A DNA stretch of 27,067 nt from a virus. Shown piece after piece: positions 1 through 7,688 of the stretch. The translations under genes were made by a program, and so were the position numbers. The notes beneath the pieces are model-generated. The model made no database searches. It was not told the origin of the DNA and saw only the letters and a list, made by a program, of their open reading frames with translations. The stretch lies in the IMG/VR virus record IMGVR_UViG_3300011258_000860, positions 1 through 27,067 of that record; one strand, 5' to 3'. How positions within the stretch are numbered: position 1 is the stretch's first letter; each line of letters opens with the position of its first letter.

Positions 1-569
1 ACTTTAATGTTGTTATGTTTATGATGAATGACAAATTGAATGTCACTAAACTCATTGAAGACACCGTGCGTGATGCTGCGCCACGTCTGAGATAGTCTCT
101 GTGTATTCATGCTGCCTCTATCAGAATTCAAATAGAAGTCTGTTCTTGAGCGAATATCAAAATCCATAAGTGAATCAAATCCCCAAATATGCACTTCTTC
201 AGGCTTCATCTTATTGCAAGTGTAATGTAGAGCAAAGTGGCCGCAATTAAAATTGGTGTATCCCTGACCGCTATCTCCTGCATATTTAGGTAATGTGGTA
301 TAAAACTCTTTGATCTGCGCCATATGCTTTAGATGAAAACTACCATTCTTCTCCATATACATCTTCGGACGCATACCAAGAACCCAATTAAATGGGTTTG
401 TCAGAGAGCCTTCATGTAGAGCCTTCATCATTTTAAAGTCTACCATACATGAGTATGAGATGTTAGGAATATCAAATGGTGGTAAATTACAACAGACTTT
501 CAAACCTTTCTGAGGTGTATACAAATTTGAAGCATGTCCATTTCCAATTACATGAGCAACTTTAGGCAT
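1..569 (-). CDS. Partial DUF115/sialyltransferase-like protein (3' end outside window)
   Basis: An open frame starts at the ATG at 569 and runs off the left edge (about 189 codons visible, no stop). The N-terminus reads MPKVAHVIGNGHASNL, a beta-strand followed by a GNG turn like the nucleotide-binding start of DUF115/MptE-like and GT42 sialyltransferase-like folds. Around residues 107-130 an FNCGHFALHYTC helix is followed by EEVHIWGFDS, which resembles the 'T/N-C-G...A...A...G-I-GFD' stretch of those families. The start overlaps the preceding oxygenase stop by 8 bp, so it belongs to the same unit. A glycosyltransferase role fits the context but is an inference; the catalytic residues cannot be assigned and the C-terminus is missing. 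Confidence 0.6.
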   Translation of the reverse strand, partial: MPKVAHVIGNGHASNLYTPQKGLKVCCNLPPFDIPNISYSCMVDFKMMKALHEGSLTNPFNWVLGMRPKMYMEKNGSFHLKHMAQIKEFYTTLPKYAGDSGQGYTNFNCGHFALHYTCNKMKPEEVHIWGFDSLMDFDIRSRTDFYLNSDRGSMNTQRLSQTWRSITHGVFNEFSDIQFVIHHKHNNIK

Positions 570-1098
570 TATTTCTTCTAACTCCTGATAGCCAACCTAC
601 TAATGAGTATCTAGTGCCCTTTTTAACGGGCGTAACTCTATGCTCTAAATCTGAATAGAACATAATCATATCTAGCGCATTCTCAAAATTATCTATATCA
701 ATATCTCTAAATTCAAATTCGCCGCCTTCATATTCATTACTACTATTTAACAAAACACTAAACGATAGAACTCTTTTATCTAAAGGATCATTATCAAAAC
801 CTGGAAATGCATCTTTGTGCCAATTATAAAAGCCTTCATATGATTCATCATATTCTGTTATTTGTAGTGCTAAATTAAATAAATCAGGTTCATCAAAAAT
901 ACCTTCGGCGACTTCTAAAGAAAAGTTTTTTATTTTTTCATGCAAGTCAGAAAAGTTGTTTTCATTCAAACATAATACTTTACTTCTACGAAATTTAAAA
1001 ACTTCTTCTTGCGGTAAATTATGTCCAATAAGACCATCACCATTTTCATTTCTGAATTGATCAAAAAGATATTTTAGCTCTGAACCACTCAGAGACAT
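562..1098 (-). CDS. Fe(II)/2-oxoglutarate-dependent oxygenase (prolyl 4-hydroxylase-like)
   Basis: A protein of 178 aa. Its C-terminal half is a clear double-stranded beta-helix of the prolyl-4-hydroxylase/PKHD type. H94-x-D96 (in NWHKDAF) and H153 (in DLEHRVTPV) form the iron facial triad. R163 (in GTRYSLVGW) is the expected 2-oxoglutarate salt-bridge residue, and the strand GGEFEFRD sits between. Such enzymes hydroxylate proteins, sugars or small molecules using O2 and 2-oxoglutarate; the substrate is unknown here. I chose the ATG at 1098, one base after the upstream stop. An in-frame ATG at 1122 would overlap the upstream gene, and the frame stays open further upstream only as a shadow of that gene. 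It lies at the end of the glycosyltransferase run, so a sugar or protein decoration role is plausible. Confidence 0.85.
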   Translation of the reverse strand: MSLSGSELKYLFDQFRNENGDGLIGHNLPQEEVFKFRRSKVLCLNENNFSDLHEKIKNFSLEVAEGIFDEPDLFNLALQITEYDESYEGFYNWHKDAFPGFDNDPLDKRVLSFSVLLNSSNEYEGGEFEFRDIDIDNFENALDMIMFYSDLEHRVTPVKKGTRYSLVGWLSGVRRNNA

Positions 1099-1099
1099 T

Positions 1100-1774
1100 T
1101 TACATAGATGGTGTGTCTTCATTGCCAATAAGCCTCTTGATATGATCTTTGCCTTTAAACCCTGTCCAATGAATAATTTTTTTCTTTGAAGAGTCTTGCC
1201 CGTCAAGTAACTGGATACGGAGCCAATTATAAATGTTTGGCAAGTCTTCAATGTATACTCTTTTCTTTAGAGGATCATCCCGTAGCATTGCATGTAGAAC
1301 TTCTTGATCGCCTACAGCAGGCGATACATTAATCTGGTCTCTCCATTCTTTGAGAATTCTCGGTGTACCCTCAAAAAGAACTACACCTGAATTGTGCCAT
1401 GTCTCACCCCTTCGCTTTGTCCAAGGCAAGTCTTCTGTCATACTTAATTTGTTTTCAACAGAGTATTCGAAAATATTACCAATAGGTCTGAGAATTTCAC
1501 AGTCAGTGTCAATCCAACAAATCTTGTTAGCCAACTTAGATGCTCTAATCATAGCTTCTGGTTTTAGAAACCAATTTTTAGTTTCGTGAGGTTGCATGTC
1601 TATAACATAATCAAAATGTGTATCTATATTTTCTCTCAATACTTTGCTTACTCCAAAGTTCGCAAAGATGACTGGAATATTTTTACTATTATGTTTTTTG
1701 TAATTCTTGAACCACCAATCTAACATCCATTCAGTGTTAGAATCACAGCCCGTCAGAAAAGCCTTATCGAACAT
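1100..1774 (-). CDS. GT-A glycosyltransferase, GT8-like
   Basis: A protein of 224 aa. Features of a nucleotide-sugar GT-A enzyme are visible. A metal-binding DxD is at D89-T-D91 within the hydrophobic strand KICWIDTDCEI. HNSGVVLFEG follows at about residue 127, resembling the acceptor-side 'NSG' of GT8 enzymes. GDQEVLHA comes near 155 and IIHWTGFKGKDH near the C-terminus, where GT8 proteins carry their second metal-binding His. The predicted role is transfer of a hexose from UDP-sugar to a glycan in the cytoplasm; donor and acceptor cannot be told from sequence. The start overlaps the preceding GT25-like gene by 11 bp, so translation is probably coupled. It is one of at least five transferases in this island. 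Confidence 0.75.
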   Translation of the reverse strand: MFDKAFLTGCDSNTEWMLDWWFKNYKKHNSKNIPVIFANFGVSKVLRENIDTHFDYVIDMQPHETKNWFLKPEAMIRASKLANKICWIDTDCEILRPIGNIFEYSVENKLSMTEDLPWTKRRGETWHNSGVVLFEGTPRILKEWRDQINVSPAVGDQEVLHAMLRDDPLKKRVYIEDLPNIYNWLRIQLLDGQDSSKKKIIHWTGFKGKDHIKRLIGNEDTPSM

Positions 1775-2414
1775 TTACAATATCCATTTTACCTGTTTTA
1801 AGATAAGAGTGTTTTGCTTGAATGCCGTCTTCTCTTTGAATAGTTGTAAAGGTATCTCTAGCTTGAACAGGCCAAGGGTAATATTCAGTAAGTTCAAATG
1901 TATCTCTATGAAGAAAAATATCTGTTGGCTTTGCTAATCTTTTTGCCCGTAAAAGAAGTTGTTTAGCTCCCACTGGAGTAATGTAGTATCCATGAGCCCC
2001 AGGAAAGAAAGGTTTAGATACAAGTGGACCTTCGCCTAATTTGTTTGGTGTGGTAAACTCTCCGTATGATGGTTGACCTAAGTTTACAATATCTCCTCTC
2101 AAGAAAGATGGAATGTCGTTAACGATAACAGCATCATGTTCAAGAATCAAGTAGTCTTGTTGACTTCGAAATGATTCTAACCAAAGTGAGTAATGAGAAG
2201 AGAATGCTGATAGTGCATTCTTATACCTTGACCATTTCTCTTTGAAAAATCTAAAATCAATTTGTTCATCATCTAGAAATTGATCCACAGTCTTAGGAGT
2301 TACTGCATTAAAGTGTTCAATGCGCACTCCGTATGCAGCACCAGATTGAATACAGCGCTTTGCTATCTTCACTGATTCTGGCATGTTCATAAGTGTAATT
2401 ACTTTAGCAATCAT
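1764..2414 (-). CDS. GT25-family LPS-type glycosyltransferase
   Basis: A protein of 216 aa starting MIAKVITLMNMPES, the usual beta-strand start of glycosyltransferase family 25 (LPS core / LOS galactosyltransferases). The signature strand YLILEHDAVI has E92-H-D94 in place of the family's ExD metal motif. It is preceded by the SHYSLW helix (residues 73-78), which fits the GT25 'A-x-x-SH-x-x-x-W' pattern. FPGAHGYYITPVGAKQLL near residues 137-154 matches the family's 'GTxGYIIsxxgAkkLL'. It probably adds a sugar, classically galactose, to a surface glycan. It sits 3 bp after the next GT25-like gene, and the two are likely diverged paralogs. Confidence 0.8.
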   Translation of the reverse strand: MIAKVITLMNMPESVKIAKRCIQSGAAYGVRIEHFNAVTPKTVDQFLDDEQIDFRFFKEKWSRYKNALSAFSSHYSLWLESFRSQQDYLILEHDAVIVNDIPSFLRGDIVNLGQPSYGEFTTPNKLGEGPLVSKPFFPGAHGYYITPVGAKQLLLRAKRLAKPTDIFLHRDTFELTEYYPWPVQARDTFTTIQREDGIQAKHSYLKTGKMDIVNVR

Positions 2415-2417
2415 AAT

Positions 2418-3107
2418 TTAGCCTGTAGTTGTGGACTTTCTTTGCGCTACTGTAGTTATATAAGGGTAATATGACTTCAGTTGGCGAGGAAAGAATTGTT
2501 TACAAAGTAGAGCATCATTTGGCCATAGTCCAATTTTTCTCTGTAGTTCAGCAGCTTGTTTAGCAGCAGTAGGCGTAATCACATATGCGCTATTACCAGC
2601 AAGGCCGTCAGGGTTCTTTTCTAATTGTAGATTTACACCATCAATAAAGTTTACACCAAAATCCCATTTGATAATATTTTCATGATACTGATTACCTCGA
2701 CGTGTAGCACCTCTTGGATCATTAATCATTACAATCTCACCGTCTTCAATCTGATTCCATACTTTAGATGGTCTGAACTTTCTGGTGAAAATTGTATCAT
2801 GTTCAAGAATCATGATTGGTTCATTTTTCTCTACACACAAGTCCCACAACTTCAAATGCGATAAGGCACATGCCATAATTTTTCTATGATTTTCAGCACG
2901 ATAGCCAACTAGCTTCATGCCATGCTCCTCTTTTGTCTCTCCTTGCATTGGGTAAGTATACTCCCAATCATACGTCTTGTCAGGAGTTTCTGCTTTAATC
3001 ATTTCAATATGCAAGTCATCACTCATCTGCCTTGCTGTAGCTACAGTAGTCCTAGCGCTTGAGATGCTATATTGGTCATTAAAAAGTGCAATTACATATG
3101 CTTTCAT
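2418..3107 (-). CDS. GT25-family glycosyltransferase, second copy
   Basis: A protein of 229 aa with the same signposts as its neighbour: a MKAYVIALFN start, a SHLKLWDLC helix at residues 83-91, the strand IMILEHDTIF with E102-H-D104, and GNSAYVITPTAAKQAAEL near residue 170. It is only loosely similar outside these motifs, so the pair is an old duplication or two independent acquisitions. It overlaps the upstream gene by the 4-bp ATGA arrangement, implying translational coupling. The expected activity is transfer of a hexose to a lipo-oligosaccharide-type acceptor; this is inferred from the family. The C-terminus (QRKSTTTG) is polar and probably disordered. Confidence 0.8.
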   Translation of the reverse strand: MKAYVIALFNDQYSISSARTTVATARQMSDDLHIEMIKAETPDKTYDWEYTYPMQGETKEEHGMKLVGYRAENHRKIMACALSHLKLWDLCVEKNEPIMILEHDTIFTRKFRPSKVWNQIEDGEIVMINDPRGATRRGNQYHENIIKWDFGVNFIDGVNLQLEKNPDGLAGNSAYVITPTAAKQAAELQRKIGLWPNDALLCKQFFPRQLKSYYPYITTVAQRKSTTTG

Positions 3108-3829
3108 CTCACATACCTTTCTATAGAAGCTCCGCCATAGACAGATATATGATCGTCTTTAGGCTCGCTTAATACTTGATACCAACCATACTCTGCTGGC
3201 AGAAGTTGTTTGTTTTTATACATATCAAAAACTCTATCGCTATCAAATCTACTTCTATGATGAATAATTAAATTATCGTTAAGCCACCATCCCCAGTCAT
3301 TACTCACAGTAGCATCTTGCTTTTCTTTAGGGTAGATTTTAGGTATCTCATACATTTTATGTACATTACTATGTCTACTTCCTCTGATAGCAAATCCAAC
3401 AGATGCTTTATTTTCATATGCATACTCAAGGTATTTCGTGAAGTCCACATTGCTTGATGTAAAAGTGTCCCATCTAGCTCTGACTATTAAATCATATTCT
3501 TCAGTTACTTGATGCGTTAGCTGGTGTGCATGTCCTACTATTTGCTTTGCAGCGTGCGCCAATTTAGCGTGCATACTTTTACCTGCTCGAAAATTTCTTT
3601 TGTACCCCGCATATTTTGGATGAGATGATTCACTTTCACATTCTGTCCAAGGATTATAATGCATTTCAGGTTCATCAAAGTACGCACACTTTAAATCATC
3701 GCTCTGTTGACTTTTGAGACTTGACCATGTCGAGCAAAATACATTATTCCCAAAATGCTCTTTTGCAGAATCAATATTTCTCTCGATATTACCTCTAATA
3801 ATACCAGAGAAGCATATAGCAATTTTCAT
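3104..3829 (-). CDS. Phage-type putative glycosyltransferase (MKIAICFSG family)
   Basis: A protein of 241 aa beginning MKIAICFSGIIRGNIERNI. It has an FCSTWSS strand near residue 31 and YDLIVRARWDT at 112-122. This 'ICFSG-x-R ... STW ... YD-x-R-x-R-x-D' arrangement is one I associate with glycosyltransferase-like proteins of environmental phages and giant viruses; I cannot name a characterised member. The RARWD stretch would sit where GT-A enzymes put their metal-binding motif. It overlaps both neighbours by 4 bp (ATGA), so it is translated within the sugar operon. A transferase role rests on that context and the weak motif; call it probable rather than proven. Confidence 0.55.
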   Translation of the reverse strand: MKIAICFSGIIRGNIERNIDSAKEHFGNNVFCSTWSSLKSQQSDDLKCAYFDEPEMHYNPWTECESESSHPKYAGYKRNFRAGKSMHAKLAHAAKQIVGHAHQLTHQVTEEYDLIVRARWDTFTSSNVDFTKYLEYAYENKASVGFAIRGSRHSNVHKMYEIPKIYPKEKQDATVSNDWGWWLNDNLIIHHRSRFDSDRVFDMYKNKQLLPAEYGWYQVLSEPKDDHISVYGGASIERYVR

Positions 3830-4542
3830 AGACTGTCAACCTTACTCCACCACTCAGTCTTCTTCAAAGCCTCTAGTTCTTCTGGTGTTCCCATACCTAA
3901 GAACTTCTCAACTCGATATTCTCTTACATTACCCTCAAGATAATTATATACAGGCGCAAGGTAGAATTCACCGTTTGTACGATCATCAGCATCAAACATT
4001 CTCTGTGCAGCTTCAGCAAACTTTTTCTCGCTTGCAAAATGATAAACACCTACAGTAGCAATATTTGAAATCATTTTCTTTTCTGCCAATTCAGTGATAT
4101 ATCCACTTTCATCTACAGTGACATAACTATGAATTGGTTTATCATGGTCAGGAATAAATGTAAGAATAGTGCCTTCAGTATTATCCTGCTTAAAGAAGTC
4201 AGATTTATTCCATGACATTAACTGGTCACAGTTTGCAACTAAGAACCCATCATCACTCTCTGTGTCAATTGCTTCTAGTACAGTACAAGCAGCGCCTTCA
4301 GTAGTGGCATCTAGTACATGTACAGTAGCACTAGGAGAAGCATCTTTAATTAGCTCATCAATAGCATACTTGTCAATATGTTCACGACGAACAATAACAT
4401 GAATATCTGTTCCATGTCCAATGTTTTCTAACACTCTGACGAACATAGGCTTACCTTGAATGTCAATTAGTGGCTTTGGTAAATCATATCCAGCATCAAT
4501 AAATCTTTGACCGTTGCCAGCCATGGGTAAAATAATTTTCAT
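3826..4542 (-). CDS. Sugar-phosphate nucleotidyltransferase
   Basis: A protein of 238 aa with the full N-terminal signature of the NTP-transferase fold: MKIILPMAGNGQRF (G-x-G-x-R loop, residues 8-13), then LPKPLIDIQGKPM at 21-33 with the catalytic/phosphate-binding Lys in PKPL. FLVANCDQL near residue 96 gives the metal-binding Asp, and TNGEFYLAPVYNYL comes near 188. The protein is short and lacks the C-terminal left-handed beta-helix seen in GlmU or long RmlA forms. It should make an NDP-sugar (or CDP-alditol) from NTP and a sugar phosphate; the sugar is not determinable. Its ATG overlaps the RuBisCO-like gene's stop (TAATG), so the two proteins are probably made in step. This suggests the RuBisCO-like protein acts on a sugar phosphate of the same pathway. 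Confidence 0.85.
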   Translation of the reverse strand: MKIILPMAGNGQRFIDAGYDLPKPLIDIQGKPMFVRVLENIGHGTDIHVIVRREHIDKYAIDELIKDASPSATVHVLDATTEGAACTVLEAIDTESDDGFLVANCDQLMSWNKSDFFKQDNTEGTILTFIPDHDKPIHSYVTVDESGYITELAEKKMISNIATVGVYHFASEKKFAEAAQRMFDADDRTNGEFYLAPVYNYLEGNVREYRVEKFLGMGTPEELEALKKTEWWSKVDSL

Positions 4543-5597
4543 TAATCTAAGCTCTTTCTCATTTCATATACTTTATCGTAAATACTTTCACCGGTGTGCA
4601 GCCAACCACCGATGTTAGCCATCCAATCATCACCAATTCGATCTTTGATTTCTAAAGCAAGCACTGGATTCATTCCACAGCTAAGTGCAGCAACTCTATC
4701 ATTACTAGAACATAATGAGATTGCCTCTAATGTTTCATCTTCAGACTCGCCTTCTGGATAATATCCACCAAGCATACCGACGTGCATTGTGTCAATACCT
4801 GCCATAACACCAAGTTTAACCAGAACAGGCCATGAGATAGAAAATCTATTGTCCGGGTCAGTTAGAATACGAATACCAGAACGCTGATAGTGTGTGATAA
4901 GTCCTGCCTGATTACTTGCTGTATATGCACCTAGACCTGACCAAAAATTGATATGCACACAATCGCCACCAAGACTTCTAACATCTTCCAAGTTTTGAAC
5001 TAATTCATATGGATCAGCATTAACACAGTATGAATAAACAACTTTGCTATTTTTCTTTTCAATAAGAGAACTTACTGCCTGCACTCTTTGAGTCAAAGGT
5101 AAATAATCATTGTTAGCCATAATCTCATCTTCTTTGATGAAATCGCTGCCGCCGTCAATCATTTGCTCTACAATAGAAAGAAGTTGTTGTTCTGTAAGAC
5201 CTGACTTTGGTTTAACAATAGAACCAAACAGTGGGCGGTTCTCTGCACCTACACGTTCTTTAAATGCTTTCATTCCAAGAACAGGAGCATTCATATAAGG
5301 TAAACCTTCAATATCAATGACACGACATCGTTCTACAATTTCAATATCAGATTGCCCACCTTGAATAATACAAAGCAACTGAGAAATGTTTGGCCATGTA
5401 AATGCTTTGAGTGGGTAATCAATCTTTACGATATTACCTTCAATAGACTTTACAATAGCTTGCATTTCTTTGACATTAGCAGAAGTTTCAATTTCTGATC
5501 TAATATTTGGATTACCGATACTTTGGCCGATAGCAATATTATGTGCAGCAGCAGGAATATCCTTGCTGTGTACTTCATATGTCACTGTGTAATACAT
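4542..5597 (-). CDS. RuBisCO-like protein (form IV-type large-subunit homolog)
   Basis: A protein of 351 aa, shorter than the usual 400-480. The N-terminal domain ends in PNISQLLCIIQGG, matching RuBisCO 'GNIPQLLS'. The TIM-barrel holds GSIVKPKSGL (K129 and K131, equivalents of spinach K175/K177) and GGSDFIKEDE (K155, D157, E158, equivalents of K201/D203/E204, the carbamate and Mg site). It also has MHVGMLGG (H272, about H327), LSCGMNP (S306, about S379) and NIGG (G330-G331). The HIHRAMH stretch is replaced by ILTDPDNRF, so H294/R295 are missing. Loop 6 has no lysine at the K334 position (Y279). It is therefore not expected to carboxylate RuBP; an enolase, isomerase or decarboxylase-type reaction on a sugar phosphate is more likely. 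An AGGG 9 bases upstream favours the ATG at 5597; another ATG lies at 5606. Confidence 0.9.
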   Translation of the reverse strand: MYYTVTYEVHSKDIPAAAHNIAIGQSIGNPNIRSEIETSANVKEMQAIVKSIEGNIVKIDYPLKAFTWPNISQLLCIIQGGQSDIEIVERCRVIDIEGLPYMNAPVLGMKAFKERVGAENRPLFGSIVKPKSGLTEQQLLSIVEQMIDGGSDFIKEDEIMANNDYLPLTQRVQAVSSLIEKKNSKVVYSYCVNADPYELVQNLEDVRSLGGDCVHINFWSGLGAYTASNQAGLITHYQRSGIRILTDPDNRFSISWPVLVKLGVMAGIDTMHVGMLGGYYPEGESEDETLEAISLCSSNDRVAALSCGMNPVLALEIKDRIGDDWMANIGGWLHTGESIYDKVYEMRKSLD

Positions 5598-5621
5598 TTT
5601 AGACATCCCTACTATATTACG

Positions 5622-6218
5622 TTAGATGCGAATTGAGAATTGAGTTTGCCCATGCTTCTCTAGCTCAAGATTGTGTAAAGCGACAAATTCTTTTACAGCT
5701 TTAGTTACACCTGGTTTACCATATCTGGTTCCTGGCCATTTGTAATCATCACCTATAATCAATCCGCCTTTCTTTACAATATTTAGAGAATTACTTAAGT
5801 CTGACATTACACCCTCATATGCATGAGAACCATCAAGATAAATCCAGTCAAGATTTTTACCTTTGTAGCTACTAAAAAACTTATCAGAAGTCATTCTTTT
5901 AACAAAGACATTTTTATAATCTAAGAATTTATTCAACACTCTTTGATAAACAGATTCATAATACTGCTGAAAACCTGCTTCAGTTTTAGAGCCTGTAATT
6001 TTTGAATACCTCTCTAGATACTCTTCCCACTCAAATTCAGTTGTGCCCTTATACGCTTCGACGCTCCATGGGTCAACTAAGTATAATTTTTTAACGTCTT
6101 TGCTTGCGAAATTGATAGATGTATTACCTTCCCAAACACCAATTTCAGCACCTATTGTGTTTCTTTTAATTAAGTGTAAAATACTAGGAGAGTCTTTATT
6201 GACTGCGCTTCCCATCAT
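5622..6218 (-). CDS. Class I SAM-dependent methyltransferase (Methyltransf_24-like)
   Basis: A protein of 198 aa. The SAM-binding loop reads TIGAEIGVWEGNTS (residues 21-34, motif I G-x-E-x-G-x-x-x-G), followed by KKLYLVDPW, where the Asp binds the ribose of SAM. LDWIYLDGSHAYEGV then GGLIIGDDY are typical of the Methyltransf_24/TylF group, in which the DGSHxYE and GDD acidic residues bind a metal for O-methylation of sugars or catechols. The start is set by AAGGA 9 bases before the ATG at 6218; a TTG at 6239 extends into the upstream gene and lacks such a site. It probably O-methylates a sugar made or transferred by this island. Confidence 0.8.
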   Translation of the reverse strand: MMGSAVNKDSPSILHLIKRNTIGAEIGVWEGNTSINFASKDVKKLYLVDPWSVEAYKGTTEFEWEEYLERYSKITGSKTEAGFQQYYESVYQRVLNKFLDYKNVFVKRMTSDKFFSSYKGKNLDWIYLDGSHAYEGVMSDLSNSLNIVKKGGLIIGDDYKWPGTRYGKPGVTKAVKEFVALHNLELEKHGQTQFSIRI

Positions 6219-6223
6219 AAGAT

Positions 6224-6910
6224 TTATTCCTTGTTCCAATAGTTCTTTGTAGCGCCTGTATCAAAATCAAACCCCCAAAAATCAATGTCTTTTTTATACC
6301 AATCAGCAACAATTTGAATTGTCTCTGTAGTGTAGATATCTTTGTATGTTCCTTTATTTACACCTGTAACATTTCTAGGGCCTGTCATACTAGGAATATT
6401 AAAGTACTTACACAAGTCTTCATTTAATTTATCAAACCGCATCATGTCACAACGCAGATTGCCTTTCTCATCTGAGACATGATCAAATGCAGGATACCAT
6501 CCACGAATAGCCCTATGCCACATGTATGGCTTATCTGCCCATTCAAATCGTTCTTCTAAAAAATGCTCAAATGAGTCAATTTTATGTTTACCAACAGGTT
6601 CTTTCTTTTCAACTTCAATTACTTTTTTAGCAAAGAAATATCTCGATACTACACGATCCCATGGATTACGAATGACCGCAAAACAATCATGATACAGAGT
6701 ATATTGTTTAGATAAATCTCTCCATCTTGCATGTTCAAAGCCATGATGATCACCATTAGCGTTCATAGTGTTTAAGACTGCTTGAGAGTACTCTTCGCTT
6801 TTATGAACTTTAGGAGTTGCTAGAATAATTTTACCTCTTAGAGCATCACTACGTCGAATAGTTAGTCCAGCATTCTTAGGAATATGAATAAACAGTTTAG
6901 GACTAAACAT
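6224..6910 (-). CDS. Sulfotransferase family 2-like protein
   Basis: A protein of 228 aa. The N-terminus KLFIHIPKNAG (residues 5-15) is the 5'-phosphosulfate loop of carbohydrate sulfotransferases ('IPKTAGTS'). CFAVIRNPWDRVVSRYFFAKK (about 76-96) is the 3'-phosphate-binding motif with the R...S pair. RCDMMRFDKLNEDL near residue 148 corresponds to the family's 'v.r.E.l..d'. The usual Thr/Ser after the loop glycine is Leu here (AGLTI), a possible weakening of PAPS binding. If active it moves sulfate from PAPS to a glycan hydroxyl. A GGAG 10 bases before the ATG supports the start. It lies 1 bp after the preceding glycosyltransferase. Confidence 0.75.
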   Translation of the reverse strand: MFSPKLFIHIPKNAGLTIRRSDALRGKIILATPKVHKSEEYSQAVLNTMNANGDHHGFEHARWRDLSKQYTLYHDCFAVIRNPWDRVVSRYFFAKKVIEVEKKEPVGKHKIDSFEHFLEERFEWADKPYMWHRAIRGWYPAFDHVSDEKGNLRCDMMRFDKLNEDLCKYFNIPSMTGPRNVTGVNKGTYKDIYTTETIQIVADWYKKDIDFWGFDFDTGATKNYWNKE

Positions 6911-6911
6911 A

Positions 6912-7688
6912 TCAAATCTGCTCCATAAGTTGTTTCACATTCTCACCACGATCAGGCAGCTTATCTTTCAGAAAGAAGTGTACAAAATGACACTCTGAAA
7001 TTTTAGGGTTAGCTGTAAACAGTCCATTCCATTTCCAGTGCATGTGTTTAACAGGTACGTTACGGGACTTCATGAAGTAGTTTAATAGAGTCTGATCTGT
7101 TGACCATTTCCATGCACCAACACCATCCACAAACGGCTCAAACTCTACCTTAGCCATCCAATCTTTTGCAGGCATGTTGACATACTCGTAAAAAGATTGA
7201 TTCAGCAGCATAAGTCCCATGTTATAAAACTCATAGCCTAACTTATTTGGTTTAAAGTCTAATCCACGTTTACCATGCAAATTATGATACTGCATGTTTG
7301 AGTAGTTACGAATCTTTGCAGCATACTGCTTGTTGATCGACATCTCACGTTCACAGACTGCGCCAAATGGCTTATCAGTGCCAAAGTCATCAAAGATATT
7401 AGGAGCATCTGGTCTAATGTAAATGTCAGAATCTACGATGGCAATCTGATCATACTCAGGCAGTAGATCAAAAGCATTCTCTTTCTCAAAGATAGGCAAG
7501 TAACCTAAACGAGATGCGCCTTCACTTCGATTAGAGGTAAAAGGATTAGGATTGATGCGCAGTTTAGGCTCAGTCAATACCTGGTGTTCAATATCATGCT
7601 TAGAGCAATACTCAGATACGGATTGAATACAATGCTTGTAGAGTTTTGATGGTTTACCTACTGAAACCTGATATATGAGTCTTTTCAT
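6912..7688 (-). CDS. GT-A glycosyltransferase (GT8-like)
   Basis: A protein of 258 aa. The core strand QIAIVDSDIYIRP holds D86-S-D88, the metal/nucleotide-sugar motif. It is followed by FGAVCEREM, YNMGLMLLNQSF (family 'NsGvmL') and STDQTLLNYFM, and a C-terminal CHFVHFF provides the late His. This order is that of GT8-like or nucleotide-diphospho-sugar transferases. The protein is fuller than the GT8-like gene at 1100-1774 and probably has a different specificity. It overlaps the dehydrogenase stop by 4 bp (ATGA), so it is co-translated with a gene that would supply a UDP-uronic acid or similar donor; that donor link is an inference. Confidence 0.75.
   Translation of the reverse strand: MKRLIYQVSVGKPSKLYKHCIQSVSEYCSKHDIEHQVLTEPKLRINPNPFTSNRSEGASRLGYLPIFEKENAFDLLPEYDQIAIVDSDIYIRPDAPNIFDDFGTDKPFGAVCEREMSINKQYAAKIRNYSNMQYHNLHGKRGLDFKPNKLGYEFYNMGLMLLNQSFYEYVNMPAKDWMAKVEFEPFVDGVGAWKWSTDQTLLNYFMKSRNVPVKHMHWKWNGLFTANPKISECHFVHFFLKDKLPDRGENVKQLMEQI

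Noticed and set aside
3826-3840. TTGACA just before the MKIAICFSG-family gene as a promoter.
   Set aside because: The only -10-like hexamer is at 15-base spacing and weak, and the sequence is fixed by the coding end of the nucleotidyltransferase.
4542-5597. Calling the RuBisCO homolog a true carboxylase.
   Set aside because: The loop-6 lysine and the His/Arg pair that bind the RuBP phosphates and intermediate are absent by eye alignment, the protein is short, and no phosphoribulokinase is nearby.
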